Assembly (NCBI GenBank): GCA_033439265.1
Contig: JAVTVX010000005.1
Location: 2,056,001 to 2,120,000, forward strand
Length of the DNA: 64,000 bases
Direction of reading: 5' to 3'
Origin: Dillenia suffruticosa
Lineage: Eukaryota; Streptophyta; Magnoliopsida; Dilleniales; Dilleniaceae
Shown: one piece after another, positions 1-13,301 of the stretch
Layout of the letters: every line of letters begins with the position of its first letter
Numbering within the stretch: the first letter of the stretch is position 1
Made by a program: the position numbers and the translations under genes
Notes under the pieces: generated by a model
The model's database searches: none
The model's input: only the letters and a program-made list of their open reading frames with translations
What the model was told of the DNA's origin: nothing

Positions 1-3000
1 CACTTCGGTTTTGTCATACGGGCAGGTACTTGATTATGCCGCTTTAAGAGAAAAATTGTTCGGTTGTAGTTTTCTGATGGAACTAATGAAACTCACACAA
101 TGTTAAATTATCTTACCAGACTGGAAGTGGGAAAACTTACACGATGTGGGGTCCTCCAAGTGCTATGCTTGAAGGTCAGAATGCTAATAATGACCTGGGA
201 ATCGGTCCCCGCATTTTTCAGATGCTGTTCTCTGAGATTCAAAAGGTTTGTTTTTGTTGTGTGCTAGATCAGTTAATTTGAGTTGTGAATGCTGGCGCTG
301 AATACCTTTTGCTGATTTCCTGTAGGAAAAAGAGAACTGTAATGGGAAGCAGATTAATTATCAGTGTCGTTGTTCTTTCCTCGAGGTAATCATTCTGAGT
401 GCTTGTGCTTTTTGCTGAAATGAGGAAAATGTGCATGTCATTGCTTGCATGTCACAGGTATACAACAATCAAATTGGGGATCTACTCGATCCAACTCAGA
501 GAAACCTCGAGGTGAAAGTCTATGGTGCATTTCTTTCTTCCCTGCTATTTGTGGATTATGACTGTACTGATTGCCTCTATTGCTGACCATGGTTCGTTCG
601 GGTTTGATTTTTCCAGATTAAGAACTACCCTAAAAATGGATTTTATGCTGCGAATTGTATGGAGGAGTATGTGAATAGCTATGATGATGTGATACAAATA
701 TTGATCAAGGTGGGAAATTAGAATCCACGATTCTATATTATTTGCAATATCCCTTTTCAAACTCCTTGGGTTTAAATATTGACATGTTTGATTTGACATT
801 TTAAGATACCATTGAGGAGGCTTTAGTTTGTTATTCTATTCTCTTGAGTCTCTCATTTTTTCCCCCTCAATGTGATGCAGGGGCTTTCCAGTAGAAAAAT
901 AGGAGCAAGAAGCATAAACCCCAAAAGTTCTAGATCTCATATTGAGTTTACTTGCATCATTGAGTCTTGGCGCAAGGTAAGTCGATCATTGATCTTCACT
1001 GTTCTATTTATCTCATTTAACTTCATATAACAAATGAGATTCTCTGTTTCAAAATATCCACTTCCCATGCATGAAAATGCTAAATTCAACTTGTTAATAT
1101 ATATTGCTCTTGCATCACACGAATTAGTTTTGAAACAAAGAATGTCTGCATCATGTCCTGCAATGCTAGATTGTCACTAATAGTTCTGTATTACTAATAT
1201 TTTGGACTAAATATGGACTTTATTGATTATGCTTTTGCCACAACAATGTAGATTAACAGAAAAATTCGTTTTCTTATCCTGACTAAAATCCACATGGTTC
1301 TGCACTTGGAAGTGTAAATCATTTTCCTTTACCTTTTTGTGCTAATCTTTGCAAAGGTAGTTGACCAACTAATTTATGTTTATTTTTCTTACCAGTTTTG
1401 TACAAATGTAGAAACCATGATGCTTTAGTATGAGATCCTAAATAAAAGAAAAAGAATTCCTTCTTCTGTCCCTATTATTTTAATTGACTGTGACAATTCC
1501 GTTACTCACTCTCTCTGGGAAACTCATGCCACAGGATGCCTCATCAAAATGCTTTAGTAGCTCAAAGTCAAGCAGAATTAGTCTTATTGATCTTGCTGGA
1601 ATGGACAGGAACAAAATTGACGATACCAGTAAACAATATGTGAGGGAGGATAGAAATGTGAGAAAGTCCCTGGCACAGCTTGGGTATGTTTCTTTAACTT
1701 CTATGACAAGGATCTCATTAGCTATTCTTGGTCCATTTATGTATGCATCTCATTACTATTCAAGATCAGAACTTGGGAGGTTCAGATTCTGCTGTCTTAT
1801 CGCATCTACTTGTCAGATGTGCTTTCTTTCCCAATCTGGTCAGTTTTCAAATGGACTTGCTTTTTGGCTCTTGGTTTTGCTAAAGGGGTTGCCATTATAC
1901 TTGCATATTAAATATAAAACTTCCCGCTCCTTATATTTAACTTTTCCAATTAAAAAGATCTCATGTTCAGGTCGATAAGGGTTTTCAACAAATTGATTAC
2001 TTGCGTTCACTTTTTAATACAACAACAACAACAACAACAAACTGAATCTTAATCCCAATAGTTTGAGTTCGACCATTTAAAAGACAAATATGAAGATAAT
2101 TAAAATAAATAAATAAATACAAAGATAAATGAATTAAGAAAAAATAAATAAATAAATATAAACAAAACTAAAAATAAAATAATATTATATACTATAAAAT
2201 ATGATAGTTTAATTTGTGCGGATTGTTCTACGCCACTCATTCCTATTCAAAGTCATCTTCTCGTCTAAACTCTTAACTATCATGTCTTTATGGATAACTT
2301 GCATCCAACTTTTTAGTGGTCTACCCCTACGTTTAACTAGATCTCCTATATTTAAGCTCTCGGTTCTCCTAACTGGTATGTCTTTGGGTCTTCTTTGCAC
2401 ATGTCCAAATGACCTAAAGCGACACTCTTGCATCTTATTCACAATTGAACTAACTCTCAATTTATTACCAATCTCTTCATTTCTAATTCTATCTCTTTTA
2501 GTTTTGTTACACATCTATCTAAACATTCTCATTTCTGCAATGGCCATTTTTTATTCTTGTTACACATTTTTTATTCAGTGCCACATAATAGTGTAGGTTT
2601 AACTACGGTTTTATAGAACTTTCCCTTCAAATGCATTGGCATCATACTATCACAAAGAATTCCGGACGTCTTTCTCTATTTCATCCAACCCACTTGTATC
2701 TTATGGTTCACATTCCCATCTACATTGTCATCATTTTGAATGATAAAACCTAAATATCTAAATCGTTCACTTTTTTTATATATCTTGTCCATCTAACCTG
2801 ATCGTTTCTTCATCATTCTGATGACTGATGCCAAACGTACATCTTATTTACTCAGTTTTCAATCTATTTTGTCTAAACTCTCGAGATTCCAATGTGACCC
2901 TCCATAACTCTAATTTAACACTAATACCCTCCATAGTTTTATCAACTAACACTATATCATCTGCAAAAATCATACACCATGGTATTTTATTTTGAATGTT

Positions 3001-6000
3001 TTTTGTAATTTCGTCTATTACTATTACAAAAAGAATGGGAGTTAATGTCGATTCTTGATGGAGTCCAATGTTAATGGGGAAGCTATCGCTCAAATGTACA
3101 TTGGTTACATTGGTTATTCATCTTGTGTTCACTTTCTAATATAAAAAATATTATCATAAGCAAGCGAAAAGCATAGAATGCACCAGAAAGGAAAGTATTG
3201 AATGCACCAGCAAGGATGCGCAGGGCACCCAGAAGAAAATACTTGTAGCGTTATCTATCTCTACTGTACTGGGTCTGATACGTCATTCTCCATATAATTA
3301 TTCCTCTATCACACGTCCCATCTTGCCAAAAAGAGCGTCTAAGTCCACTTAAAATATGAAGTCTAATTATTAGTTTCTAGGATCAGAGAGTATCGTAGTA
3401 GTAAACTGGTTTACAACTGGTGATAGAATCTTCTACCGAACAGTTTGGCCATGGGGAGGTTGTGCCTTTCTATTCATATCTATATTTTTTTAAACTTGTC
3501 TGTCTGATGGCTGCAGGTGCTTGGTGAATATCCTTGCTGAAGATGCTCAATCAGGAAAGCATGATGTCCAATACGGGCGTTCTGTTTTGACACAGTTAAT
3601 GCGAGAAACACTTGGTGGAAATGCGAAGCTTACTGTTATCTGTGCAGTCTCTTCTGATAGCAGGTTAGTTGATTTAAGCTGTACTGGCTACTAAGGGTTG
3701 GTAAAACTTAAATAACTACTGACCTTAGCAAGGGTGGTGATTTATTTCTTAAGTGAGTAGCCATGGGAGTTCCTAGAAGCTGGCCTATTTTACTTGGGGC
3801 CAGACTAAATGTATATTAGTTCACTAAGATATACGAATTAGTTGAATTTGACTTATTATAAGGAAATGGAGTATCAGCTTTTCTGAATATGGGCTACCTT
3901 TCCTGAATGTAGGAATGCTGCTGAAACGCTAAGCACTCTTAGATTTGGGCAACGGGCAAAATCCATTCATAAAGAGCCAGTAATAAATGAAATATCTAAG
4001 GATGATGTCAATGATGTCAATGATGTCAATGATCAGATACGCCAGCTAAAGGTACTACAGGCAAAGCAGTTATGTTTGTAGTTTTTTTTTGTGAAATTTA
4101 TCAGATAAGAATAATAAAATAACAACGCCTCCTTCTTTTCACAGGAAGAACTTGTAAGAGCCAGGTCAAGTGCATATGATTCAGTCGGGAGTAAGAATGG
4201 TGGCTTCCAAAGGCAAAATGCACGTGAAAGTCTGAATCAGTTGAGGAAGAGCCTCAATCGTACCTTGATCCTACCTCGGATAGATGGCAATTCAGAGGAA
4301 GAAATACATGTTGATGAAGAAGATATTAGAGAACTCCATCTTCATCTCAAGCAGTTGCAAAGTTCTTGTGAAGAAGGGTCCAAAGATCACTCTGACAGTA
4401 GGGATTCTGCCTCTTGTCTTTCTATGGAAGAATGCGATGAGACTGATGTGAGAAGTTTACATGACATAAGCTGTCTGCCTGCAACTGATGATGATGAAGA
4501 GGAATTCAGTTCAGTAAAATCTATGGAGAAGGAACTTCTTTGTATCCCAAGTGCCTCTGGACTTGCAACGCGAAGTAGCCTCTCAATCACGTCATGCCAT
4601 CAGTCTGCTGTTCTCCAAGAGCCAACATTGTCAGAATCTCCTAAGATTGGAAACTGTCAGAGGAATAGCGTAGCCTTCTCATCAAGTTTTCTGGCAAATC
4701 AAAATCCAGAGTCATTGGAGCTTAAGTCAAGTGTTCCACAACAGTCACACAGATGTGCTAATAGTATTCGCTCCTCTTTGCAGTCAAGCAAGATAAGTCC
4801 ATGCCCAACTGATTCCTTAGCAGCTAGCCTTCGTAGAGGCTTACAAATTATTGATCATCACCAAAATAACACATCAAGTAGATCTTCAATTGCTTTCTCT
4901 TTTGAGCATCTGACCTTGATGCCATGTCAAGCTGCTGACAAAGCAAATGCTTCAGTTCAAACATTCCCAGAAGAAAATAAGTCATCTCCAGTGAGAATGA
5001 ATGCTCCTTTCGTTTGTGCATCTTGCCGACAGAAAGTATATGATGATTCTGATGAAGTTGACAATTGCTTAAAGACACGAATTGCAGCTGTAAATGAAGC
5101 TGGCAATTCTGACATTTCCAATGATCAAGTGCCTGAAGTATGTATAGATTTAAATGGGGATTCTCAGAAGTGCATAAAATTTGTTGCTCTTTGTGTGCCT
5201 TATTTGTTCATTTGTCCGTTTCATCTTTATCAGGAAGCACTTCTAGAGGCAATCAGTAGAGAGGAGCTTGAGCAAGTCTGCAAGCACCAAGCAGCTAAAA
5301 TTGAGCAGCTAAATCATCTCGTATGAGACTTCTTTTCCAGGACAGTACCCATGTCATTAAATTGCAGTTAAGTTTTAGAGTACTTATCAATCTGAAATAT
5401 GCAGGTGGAGGAATACAAACACCAGAAAGAGATGACTAAAAAGCGTGATCAGGATATCAAAATTTTTTCGGAGGCCTCAAAGAATGAATTAGCACTGGAG
5501 GACACAGGGAACGATGAATGCAAGGTCAGTTACCACCCGCTACAGTTACTTCACTTTAGCCTCTTTTAATTATTAATGTTCACCCGTTTTCAAAGTGCGA
5601 TATATGCAGCAGTTGAAATTTTGTTCCAACTTTCTTTGGCTGGTTTTTGCAGCTTATGGCATGCGATTCTCATGAGAATAGGAAAGAAGTTATAAATGAA
5701 AGCTGTGATATCAAAGAAATGCAGGAAGGGTTGGATAACGAGTACAGGGAGAAGTGCTTTGATGAAAATGAGAAGGAAATGCTGCTTAAGGAAATTCAAA
5801 GTTTAAGGAGCCAGCTGCAGTCAAAGGGCGATGTGTGTTTGAGTAGGTCTGTTGAGAAATTGAGATCCTCTTCTATGTTGTCGAGATCGTTCCAATTGAG
5901 GAAAAGTGGTCTGAATTCTCAAGTTACTGGTCAGGAAGAACTTGTAATAGAAAGACAGAGATGGATGGAGATGGAAAGTGATTGGATCTTGCGAACTGAT

Positions 6001-6825
6001 GAACTGAGAATTGATCTTGAATCCAGCCGCCAGCGTGCAGAGAAGGTGGAGACAGAGCTGAAGTCGGAGAAACACTGTAATGAGGAGTTGGATGATGCTC
6101 TTCACAGAGCTGTTCTTGGGCATGCAAGAATTGTAGAGAACTATGCTGATCTTCAGGAGAGGTACAATCAGTTGGTTGAAAAACATCGGAGAATAATGGA
6201 AGGAATTGCGGAGGTGAAGAGAGCAGCTGTAAAGGCAGGAGCAAAAGGAGGTGGTTCCCGCAGAACTCTCGGCCTTGAGAAGGGAGAAAGAGAAGGAAAG
6301 AGATTTTCTGAAGAAAGAGAATACAAGTCTTAAAATTCAACTGAGAGACACTGCAGAAGCAGTCCATGCGGCTGGAGAACTTCTTGTAAGGCTGAGAGAA
6401 GCCGAAAATGCAGCTTCCTTGGCAGAGGTAACTGGACTTTTACTGCACCTATTCCTAGAGTTACTATTGTTAGGCTTAGGAATTTCATCTTTCCAATACA
6501 AGTTTCTTTGGCGTACATATAATTTGCTGTTCAATATTAAAATAAGAAGAATAATAATAATTTATTGTTTCTGCAGGAGAATTATTCAAATGCCCAACAA
6601 GAGAATGAGAGGTTAAAAAAACAAGTGGAGAAGCTGAAGAGAAAACACAAGATGGAGATGGAAACGATGAAGCAGTATCTTGCAGAGAGCAGACTGCCTG
6701 CATCAGCTTTGCGACCACATTATGGAGAGGACTCTCATGAAACTTCCAGCAGCTTTGGCCCATTTACAGACGATGATCAAGCATGGAGAGCAGAGTTTGG
6801 ATCAATATATCAAGAGCATGTCTAA
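1..6825 (+). CDS. KIN-12F-like kinesin, 5' end outside window
   Basis: Plus-end kinesins of the KIN-12 class act at the preprophase band and phragmoplast in plant cytokinesis. Fourteen exons are visible: 1-25, 120-245, 326-385, 458-511, 617-709, 881-976, 1535-1683, 3517-3663, 3913-4051, 4145-5137, 5234-5320, 5405-5524, 5653-6427 and 6577-6825 (TAA). Motor signatures in order: P-loop [15 protein letters not shown] split by the first intron, switch I NPKSSRSH, switch II DLAGMDR (usual DLAGSER), [26 protein letters not shown]. The neck reads [20 protein letters not shown], then a Ser-rich stretch and long coiled coil; the end is [17 protein letters not shown]. Switch II and the usual SKLTRLL region are divergent, as I recall for KIN-12F. 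In exon 5653-6427 the frame moves by one base near 6250 (see finding), so either the copy is damaged or the sequence has an error. Family identity is strong; the exact KIN-12 subclass is inferred. Confidence 0.9.
2001..3141 (-). mobile_element. 5'-truncated RTE-type LINE in kinesin intron
   Basis: The insertion occupies about 2020-3122 inside the intron 1684-3516, opposite to the kinesin. On the minus strand a reverse-transcriptase piece at 3093-2848 shows [13 protein letters not shown] and the catalytic FADDIVLVD motif, and 2514-2209 shows the C-terminal [10 protein letters not shown] and RGRPLKSW motifs. The 3' end is a GGGATTAAGATT-like terminus followed by a TTG-repeat tail, seen on the plus strand as CAA repeats at 2020-2041, typical of RTE elements. 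Flanking near-identical 19-bp direct repeats, 2001-2019 and 3123-3141 (17 of 19 matching), are read as the target-site duplication. Stop codons between the two ORF pieces show it is dead. Confidence 0.88.
4004..4030 (+). repeat. 9-bp coding minisatellite in kinesin exon
   Basis: GATGTCAAT occurs three times in tandem (4004-4012, 4013-4021, 4022-4030), adding repeated Asp-Val-Asn to the kinesin neck just after the motor core. Changes in copy number keep the frame. Confidence 0.95.
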
Positions 6826-7942
6826 GGTCCTAAATCCCAATTGAGTTCAGCCTTTGCATAACAATATTTTGAAATGATTTGCCGGCTTGCACAAGACCTT
6901 ACTCGGGTCCAGCATAGTATTCATTCATACTATTATCTCTCTTATATTCCTTTTTCCTTAATTGATTCAATATATGTTTTCTTCACTCCTATCCCCCGAC
7001 ACAGAATTATAATATGTTCATTCTTCTGTTTTCAGAAGCTTGTAATAACAAAGATTTGAATTGCTGTTGGTTTTAATAGAAGGTCTGCCATTGTCAAGTA
7101 TTAAAGGCATTTCTTTAGACTGTGTACTCTGATGATGTTGAGGCAATCTAGTTCCAAGGTTTGTATTTTATCTTGAAGTATCGTATTAAGATCCTATATG
7201 CAGTCTCTAAGGAATTTGTGTTGGTTATTATGAGAAGTATAAACCACAAGAAACTCATTGTTTCTGACATGAGGGCTTTGCCATGTGTCAGGTCACATCT
7301 ATATTTTAAGTTGTTGTTGTGTGCCTTTTTTTTTTTTTCAAACATTCCATTTGCTTTAAAATATGATTATACACATAGATAATCTTTATTTTGATTTATA
7401 ATTTCTTTGAGAATTTTTATTTTTCATTTGACACAATTCGACTATGCTTAGAGCCATGATTTGTCGTTTTTGACGTTCGTAGATTTATAATTATTATATT
7501 ATTATCTTATGATTCAATATTTTTGATAATTATCATTGTGATCCGAACAAAATTCATCTGAGTATGTATTGCTCTGTAAGGGAGAAAAAAAAAAGGAATA
7601 GATAGATTAATCTCCCTTTTATCCATTGTCATTACCCTGGAAAAACGAAAAAGCAAATGTTTTTCTTGTTCAACTACGGAGAGTTCAAGGAGACAATTTC
7701 TCACATAACAGCACACCTTAAAAAAACAAAAACAAAAAGGAAAAGGAGTAGGAAAAGCACACCACACCCACGAAGGCCACAAATACCAAAAACGCCGTCG
7801 TTTTTTACAAGGTAAGCGGTCAGCTTTCTTGGCATTATGCAGGTACAAAAATCATAGAGGGCGGAGAGAGATACAAAGCAGGAGCAAGAGAGCGAGTTTT
7901 GGAGTGGGTTTGGGACTGGGGGAGAGTTAGGAACTGAAAGTG
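6826..7942. other. Kinesin 3' flank and PRAT gene 5' flank
   Basis: No gene is supported here. The first few hundred bases are probably the kinesin 3' UTR. The last part is the upstream region of the PRAT gene, with oligo-A runs (7587-7596, 7720-7746) and the near-palindrome AAAAACGCCGTCGTTTTTT at 7788-7806, which may be a promoter element. Purine-rich DNA just before 7943 is likely 5' UTR. Confidence 0.5.
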
Positions 7943-10900
7943 ATGGCGGAGTCTCCAAACCCTAACACTGAAAATGAATTAGCCGACAACCCTAACACTA
8001 ATTCCATCTCTCCAACACCAACAGACTCGTCATATCTTGACACCTCCGGTCCTCCCACAGTCTGCTTCTTCCGCTTCGCAGCCGATTCGGCTGCTGGTGC
8101 TTTCATGGGCTCTATTTTCGGCTATGGTTCTCTCTCTCTCTCTCTGTACATATATATATTATGATTTCTGTATGCGAGTACTTGATTTCAATATTTTAGT
8201 GGAAATGCATCCTCTGGATCATATAAAGAGATCCATAGAGTTGGGAATTCCATCCTAACTGATCATATCTGAAAATTGTGATATTCTCATGCTTATTTCT
8301 GTTTCAAGTTTGTAACTTGCTAAGTAGATAAGTTATTTTTTTCTTTGCGTTAAGAGATTACAGAGATTAGAAATGAGAGGATTGTGCTGAGGAGAAAATA
8401 GAGAAACCTTGAATTTGAAGAGGAAACATGTTAGAAACCAGAAAAGGGAAGTCGAAATTTTCACTTCTTGCAGGTTGTGGATTTTTGCAAATTACAAGAG
8501 AAAACCTTTGAACTTGTTGGATTTTGTCTCTCTCTCTCTCTCTTTTTTTATTTTGGGAATTGAAGTGTTTGGTGGAGGATACTTCTTCGAATTTGGGAAG
8601 GGAGAGCTTTAACGAGGAGGATAGTGCAACGGGGGTGGATGGAATATATGCAAATGCAAATTGAGATGAGGAAGAACAGTGTATGCTTCTCCGATTCAAT
8701 GTCAACTTGGGCATTGTTCAGCGATAAGGGACCTTCTCATGATTGATGTTTTGTGTGGGGAACAAAGTCAATCAAGAAGAGAAACTTTTAGAGGAAGATA
8801 GAATGTATGGAGTCCTATGGGGGTTAGTTGATCATGGACATTATCCTGATTCTCATTCAAATGCAAATACAATGCAATACTTTATTCCTGTTGGTTGGTG
8901 GGTATCCATTGAAATTAGCTCTCATTTTCCTACTAGCTATACTTTTTTTTCTTTCCTTTTCTTTTGTAGGAGAAAGAGCCTTGGGAGTGAATATTTATCA
9001 GCTTGAGTAGTTCAGAATTTCTATATGTGTGCTAGGATAGGGATGTGTACGAATTTAGCAACCTGTGTTTATTCTCTAGTCACAGTTCTTCCCAATTGAA
9101 GAACCTATCAGCTTTGGAGTCCAAGAAAAACCCAATAATCAAAAGATCCTTGTTCTAATTGTAGAATTTGTATTGACAATGGCCAAGATAGGATCCATGT
9201 GTAAAAGGAAGTGGAATTTGGAGCTGGGTTATGAGCCACAAGAGCAACTTCTGTTTTGGTTCCATCTTTACTGGATATCTATACCTTACAAGTCAGTTAG
9301 TATTTCGTGCCTTTGAACAACCGAAGAATCAAATGGTCATGGATGATTTGGATGGCCATAAATTCCTCCAAAATGAGCATGATTTGGTTTGGAACGCCAG
9401 CGTGTAAGCCAATGTGTATTTCCTCTTAATTTTCTCAGTAAATTTAGCTTCCCATGCTTGAGCTTTTTCTGTTTACATTGCTAAACAAGCTATACATTTG
9501 TGATTTGAATATTAGAACTTCACGTTCCAATTTTTTCTTGAACAAGAAATTTTATAAATGCATATTTGTCAAGACATGAATAGTATTCTCGCAAAATTTT
9601 GTAAATGTATATTTGTGAATATATATATAATTAGATGGAGGTATCAATTTACAAAATATATTGGGTGAACACCATGACTCGACTACTGAGAATCGGAAGT
9701 TCATATAATTATCTTTCTACATCCTTAAGAATGACTTATATCAGCCTTTGTGACAATAAATGTCTATTTGCCGCAAAACATCTACTTTCTTATTGTTTGT
9801 TAGGCTTGGGACAATCAGGCATATTTTTAGAACACTATTCTTAACCACCCCCCCAGGGGAAAATATTTTGTATGTCATAGATGAAAAATAAAATTGCATT
9901 AGATGTAGTAGAAAAGTACGTAAGCCTGAAAGGGTGAGAAATTCTTGGAGGCAAGAGGAGCAAAGTGCAAAAATTGAGAACTAATGAAGACTGCTTGCCT
10001 TTCCCTCTTCAAGCCCGTGTAGACTATTAGTTTAATCACTCTTAAAGACTTGGAATGTCAGCCACAAGAGAAGCATAGGGAACAATTTTATCTCAAGTGA
10101 GGGGATGACCAACAGTCTAATTTTTAAAAATCCTAGCATCTTTCTTCCTTGAATTAGACTAAGGAATAGCTCCAGAGAGTGCACATGGATAGCAAGAAGT
10201 GGCTTTCCCCCTGCAAGACCTTTTAATTTTTGTGAAAAGCCAATTAGAGGGGACTTTTAGGACAGAGCCTTGGATTTTCACAATTAGTAAAGAGGTGGTT
10301 CCACATCTCTTAAGTGACGCAAGGGAAGGGTATAGAATGGTTAGATCTTAACAATTAGGGCTGGAATAGGGTCATTGTGGTTGAGACAAAAATAAAGAAT
10401 TAGGTTTAAGGAAATCGAATAAAATTCTTTGTTAACGGATAAAACAATACCTTATAAAATGACTATTGTTGTCTTTTTATACTAATTAGGACATATACTT
10501 TAATTCTAGACTAAAACTTTCTAATTAATTAAAACTTCTTAATCAATTAATAGAGCAGAAATATAACCAAATAAAATTGAGATTTCGTAATAGAAACCTA
10601 AATAAAGAAGGAAAACCAATAAAAAATAGAAACTCTCTAATTTGTTTGCATGCTCGTCTCTAAGTTATAAAGCAATGTAAAGACATGCGGTCTCTTTTTC
10701 TAAATCCTTGCGACACATAAGGCAAACATCTTATGAGAGAGCTTAAAATGTTCTCTTTAGATAAAAAATCATTTGCATTGATCTTGTTAAGCATCATAGG
10801 CCAAGTAAAAGCATACTTTTAGTGGGCATCTTTATGTTCCAAAAAAACCTTGGTTAAAGGAAAGGGGATTAAAGTGAAGGCAAATAAGATGATGAAAAAA

Positions 10901-13270
10901 ATATTTGCAAGATACAATTAAAGCATACAACAACAACAACAACCTGAATCTTAATCCCTAATTTTGAGATCGATCATTTGAAAGACGAATACAAGAGAGA
11001 TGAAAACATACATAGTTAAAAAAAAAAATCTATAGAAACTTAAAATGACGAGGTGTTTTAATTTATTTGAATTCTCCTATGTCACTCATTTCTATCTAGA
11101 GCTATCGCCTTAACTAAATCACCTATATTTATTTGAATTTACGGATAACGTGTATCTATGTTTTCAACGGCCTATCCTTACATTTTATTAAATCACCTAT
11201 ATTTAAGTTCTCGGTTCTCCTAATTAATGTGCCTTTGGGTTTCCGTTGCACATGTTCAAACCACCTCAAGTAATATTCTTGCATTTTATCCATAACTGAA
11301 TTTATTTCTAACTTAGTACGTATCTCTTCATTTCTAATTCCATCTCTTCTAGTTTTACCCTGTAATCATCTAAATATACTCATTTCAGCTATACCTATTT
11401 TATACTCTTATTGTTGTTTAATGATCCAAAACTTGGTGTCATACAATAGTGCAGATTTTACTGCGACTCTATAAAACTTCTTTTTTAAATGCAATGACAT
11501 CATGTAATCGCAAATAACTCTAGATACCTTTCTTCATTTTATCTAATCTATTTAAATCCTATAATTCACATCTTCATTTATATTATTATCGTTTTGAATG
11601 ATGAATCCAATAAAAAATATTTACTTTTTGGTACGTCTTCTCTTTCTAATTTAATCGTTTTTTCGTCCTTCTGATGATTGTCACTAAACGTACACTCAGT
11701 TTTTTATCAATTCATTCTAAAACCTATGGATTTCAGTGTAGTCTTCCATAGCTCAGTTTTGTACTAATATCTTCTCTCGTTTCATCAATTAGCACTATAT
11801 CATTTGTAAAAAGCACACAACATTTTATTTTCTCTTGAATACTCTTTGTACTTTCATCTATTATTATTGCAAAAAAGATATGACTTAATGTTGAATCTTG
11901 GTGAAATCCAATGTTTATTGGAAAGTTATCACTTAAACCTCCGCAAGTTTTTATATTGGTAGCAGTTCTCTTGTACATATCTTTAATGAGATTAATGTAT
12001 TTCAAGGAAATCCCCATCTTCATCAACGTTCATCACAATACGTCTCTATAAAGCCTATCATATGTTTCAATGAATGCCATATGTAAGTCTCTCTTCTATG
12101 CTTTAAATGTCTCTATCAAATGCCTTAACAAGTGAATTGTTTCGGTAGTGGTTTGCTCCGACATTAATCTAAATTGATTTTGAAACATATTTATCTCAAA
12201 TCTCTATCTATGCTTTATCACTTTCTTCCATAACTTCATAGTATGACTCATAAGTTTAGTTTTTCTATAATTGGAATAATTTTGTATATCTCATTTATTC
12301 TTATATAATGGTACAAGTGTGCTCTGCTTTCATGTTTTGGGCATTTTATTGGTTTGTTAGATTTTGTTAAAAAGATTCATTAACGTTATTATTCCAAATT
12401 CGCCTAAATATTTCCACACCTTAATAGGAATGTCATCTAGTCCAATGGTTTTATTCTTCTTCATTATCTTAAGGTCCCCTTTAATTCATGGATATGAATT
12501 TTATGTTTAAAGTCCCTATTGATCTCTTCTAGTACTTTAATGCTAAAAAGATTATCAAAATAATCTCTCTATCGTTTTCTTATGTTCTCATTCCTTACAA
12601 GTATACTATTGGCTTCACTCTTAATACACCTAACATCATTTAGATTTTTTTTCTTCCTCTTTTTTAGTTTGGCAATTCTGTAAATCACTTTTCTCCGTCC
12701 TTAGTTTCTAATCTCTTGTATAATTCGTTATATAACTTATTTTTTTGACTAATGAATAAGTTTCTTTATCTCTTTTTTCGTACTTTTGTATTTTTAATAC
12801 ATCGCTACTTCTGTTACTTTTAAAGTTTCTATGATACTCTCATTTGGTTAGTATAACAGTTTGAATTTTCTCATTCCACCACCATGACTCCTTGCCTATT
12901 GGAGCCTGATTTCCTAGATACGCCGAGAACCTCAGTACCTATACTCTTAATATTGTTACACATCTCTTTTCACATTATTTCCGAATCATCATTGACGGAC
13001 CAAGTTACTCTTTGGATTAACTTGTCTCTACAAGTTGTCTTTTTTTTTTTCTTTCAAATTCTATCACTAAATTCTTGATTCCACAAATGGACGATACTTC
13101 TTTTGTCTTTTATACACACGTATATCTAAAACTAATAGTCTATGTTGAGTTGTTACATTTTTTTCCGGTATTATCTTACAATCTTTACATATCACTTTAT
13201 CACCTCTTCTGGTGAGAAGGAAATCTATTTGGTTGACATTCGACCTTCTTCTATATGTAACTATGTGCGA

Positions 13271-13301
<31 letters not shown>

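Noticed and set aside
2216-2596. 126-codon plus-strand ORF in kinesin intron
   Set aside because: It is the antisense shadow of the LINE C-terminal region, whose motifs are clear on the minus strand.
6251-6263. GTGGTTCCCGCAG as a 13-nt micro-intron restoring the kinesin frame
   Set aside because: It has GT-AG ends but is far too short for spliceosomal removal; an indel is more likely.
5821-6367. Two long minus-strand ORFs opposite the kinesin exon
   Set aside because: Antisense of coiled-coil codons; no family resemblance, and the plus strand explains the sequence.
7788-7806. AACGCCGTCGTT near-palindrome as a defined promoter element
   Set aside because: Position suits a promoter, but I cannot tie it to a known factor, so it is only noted in the spacer entry.
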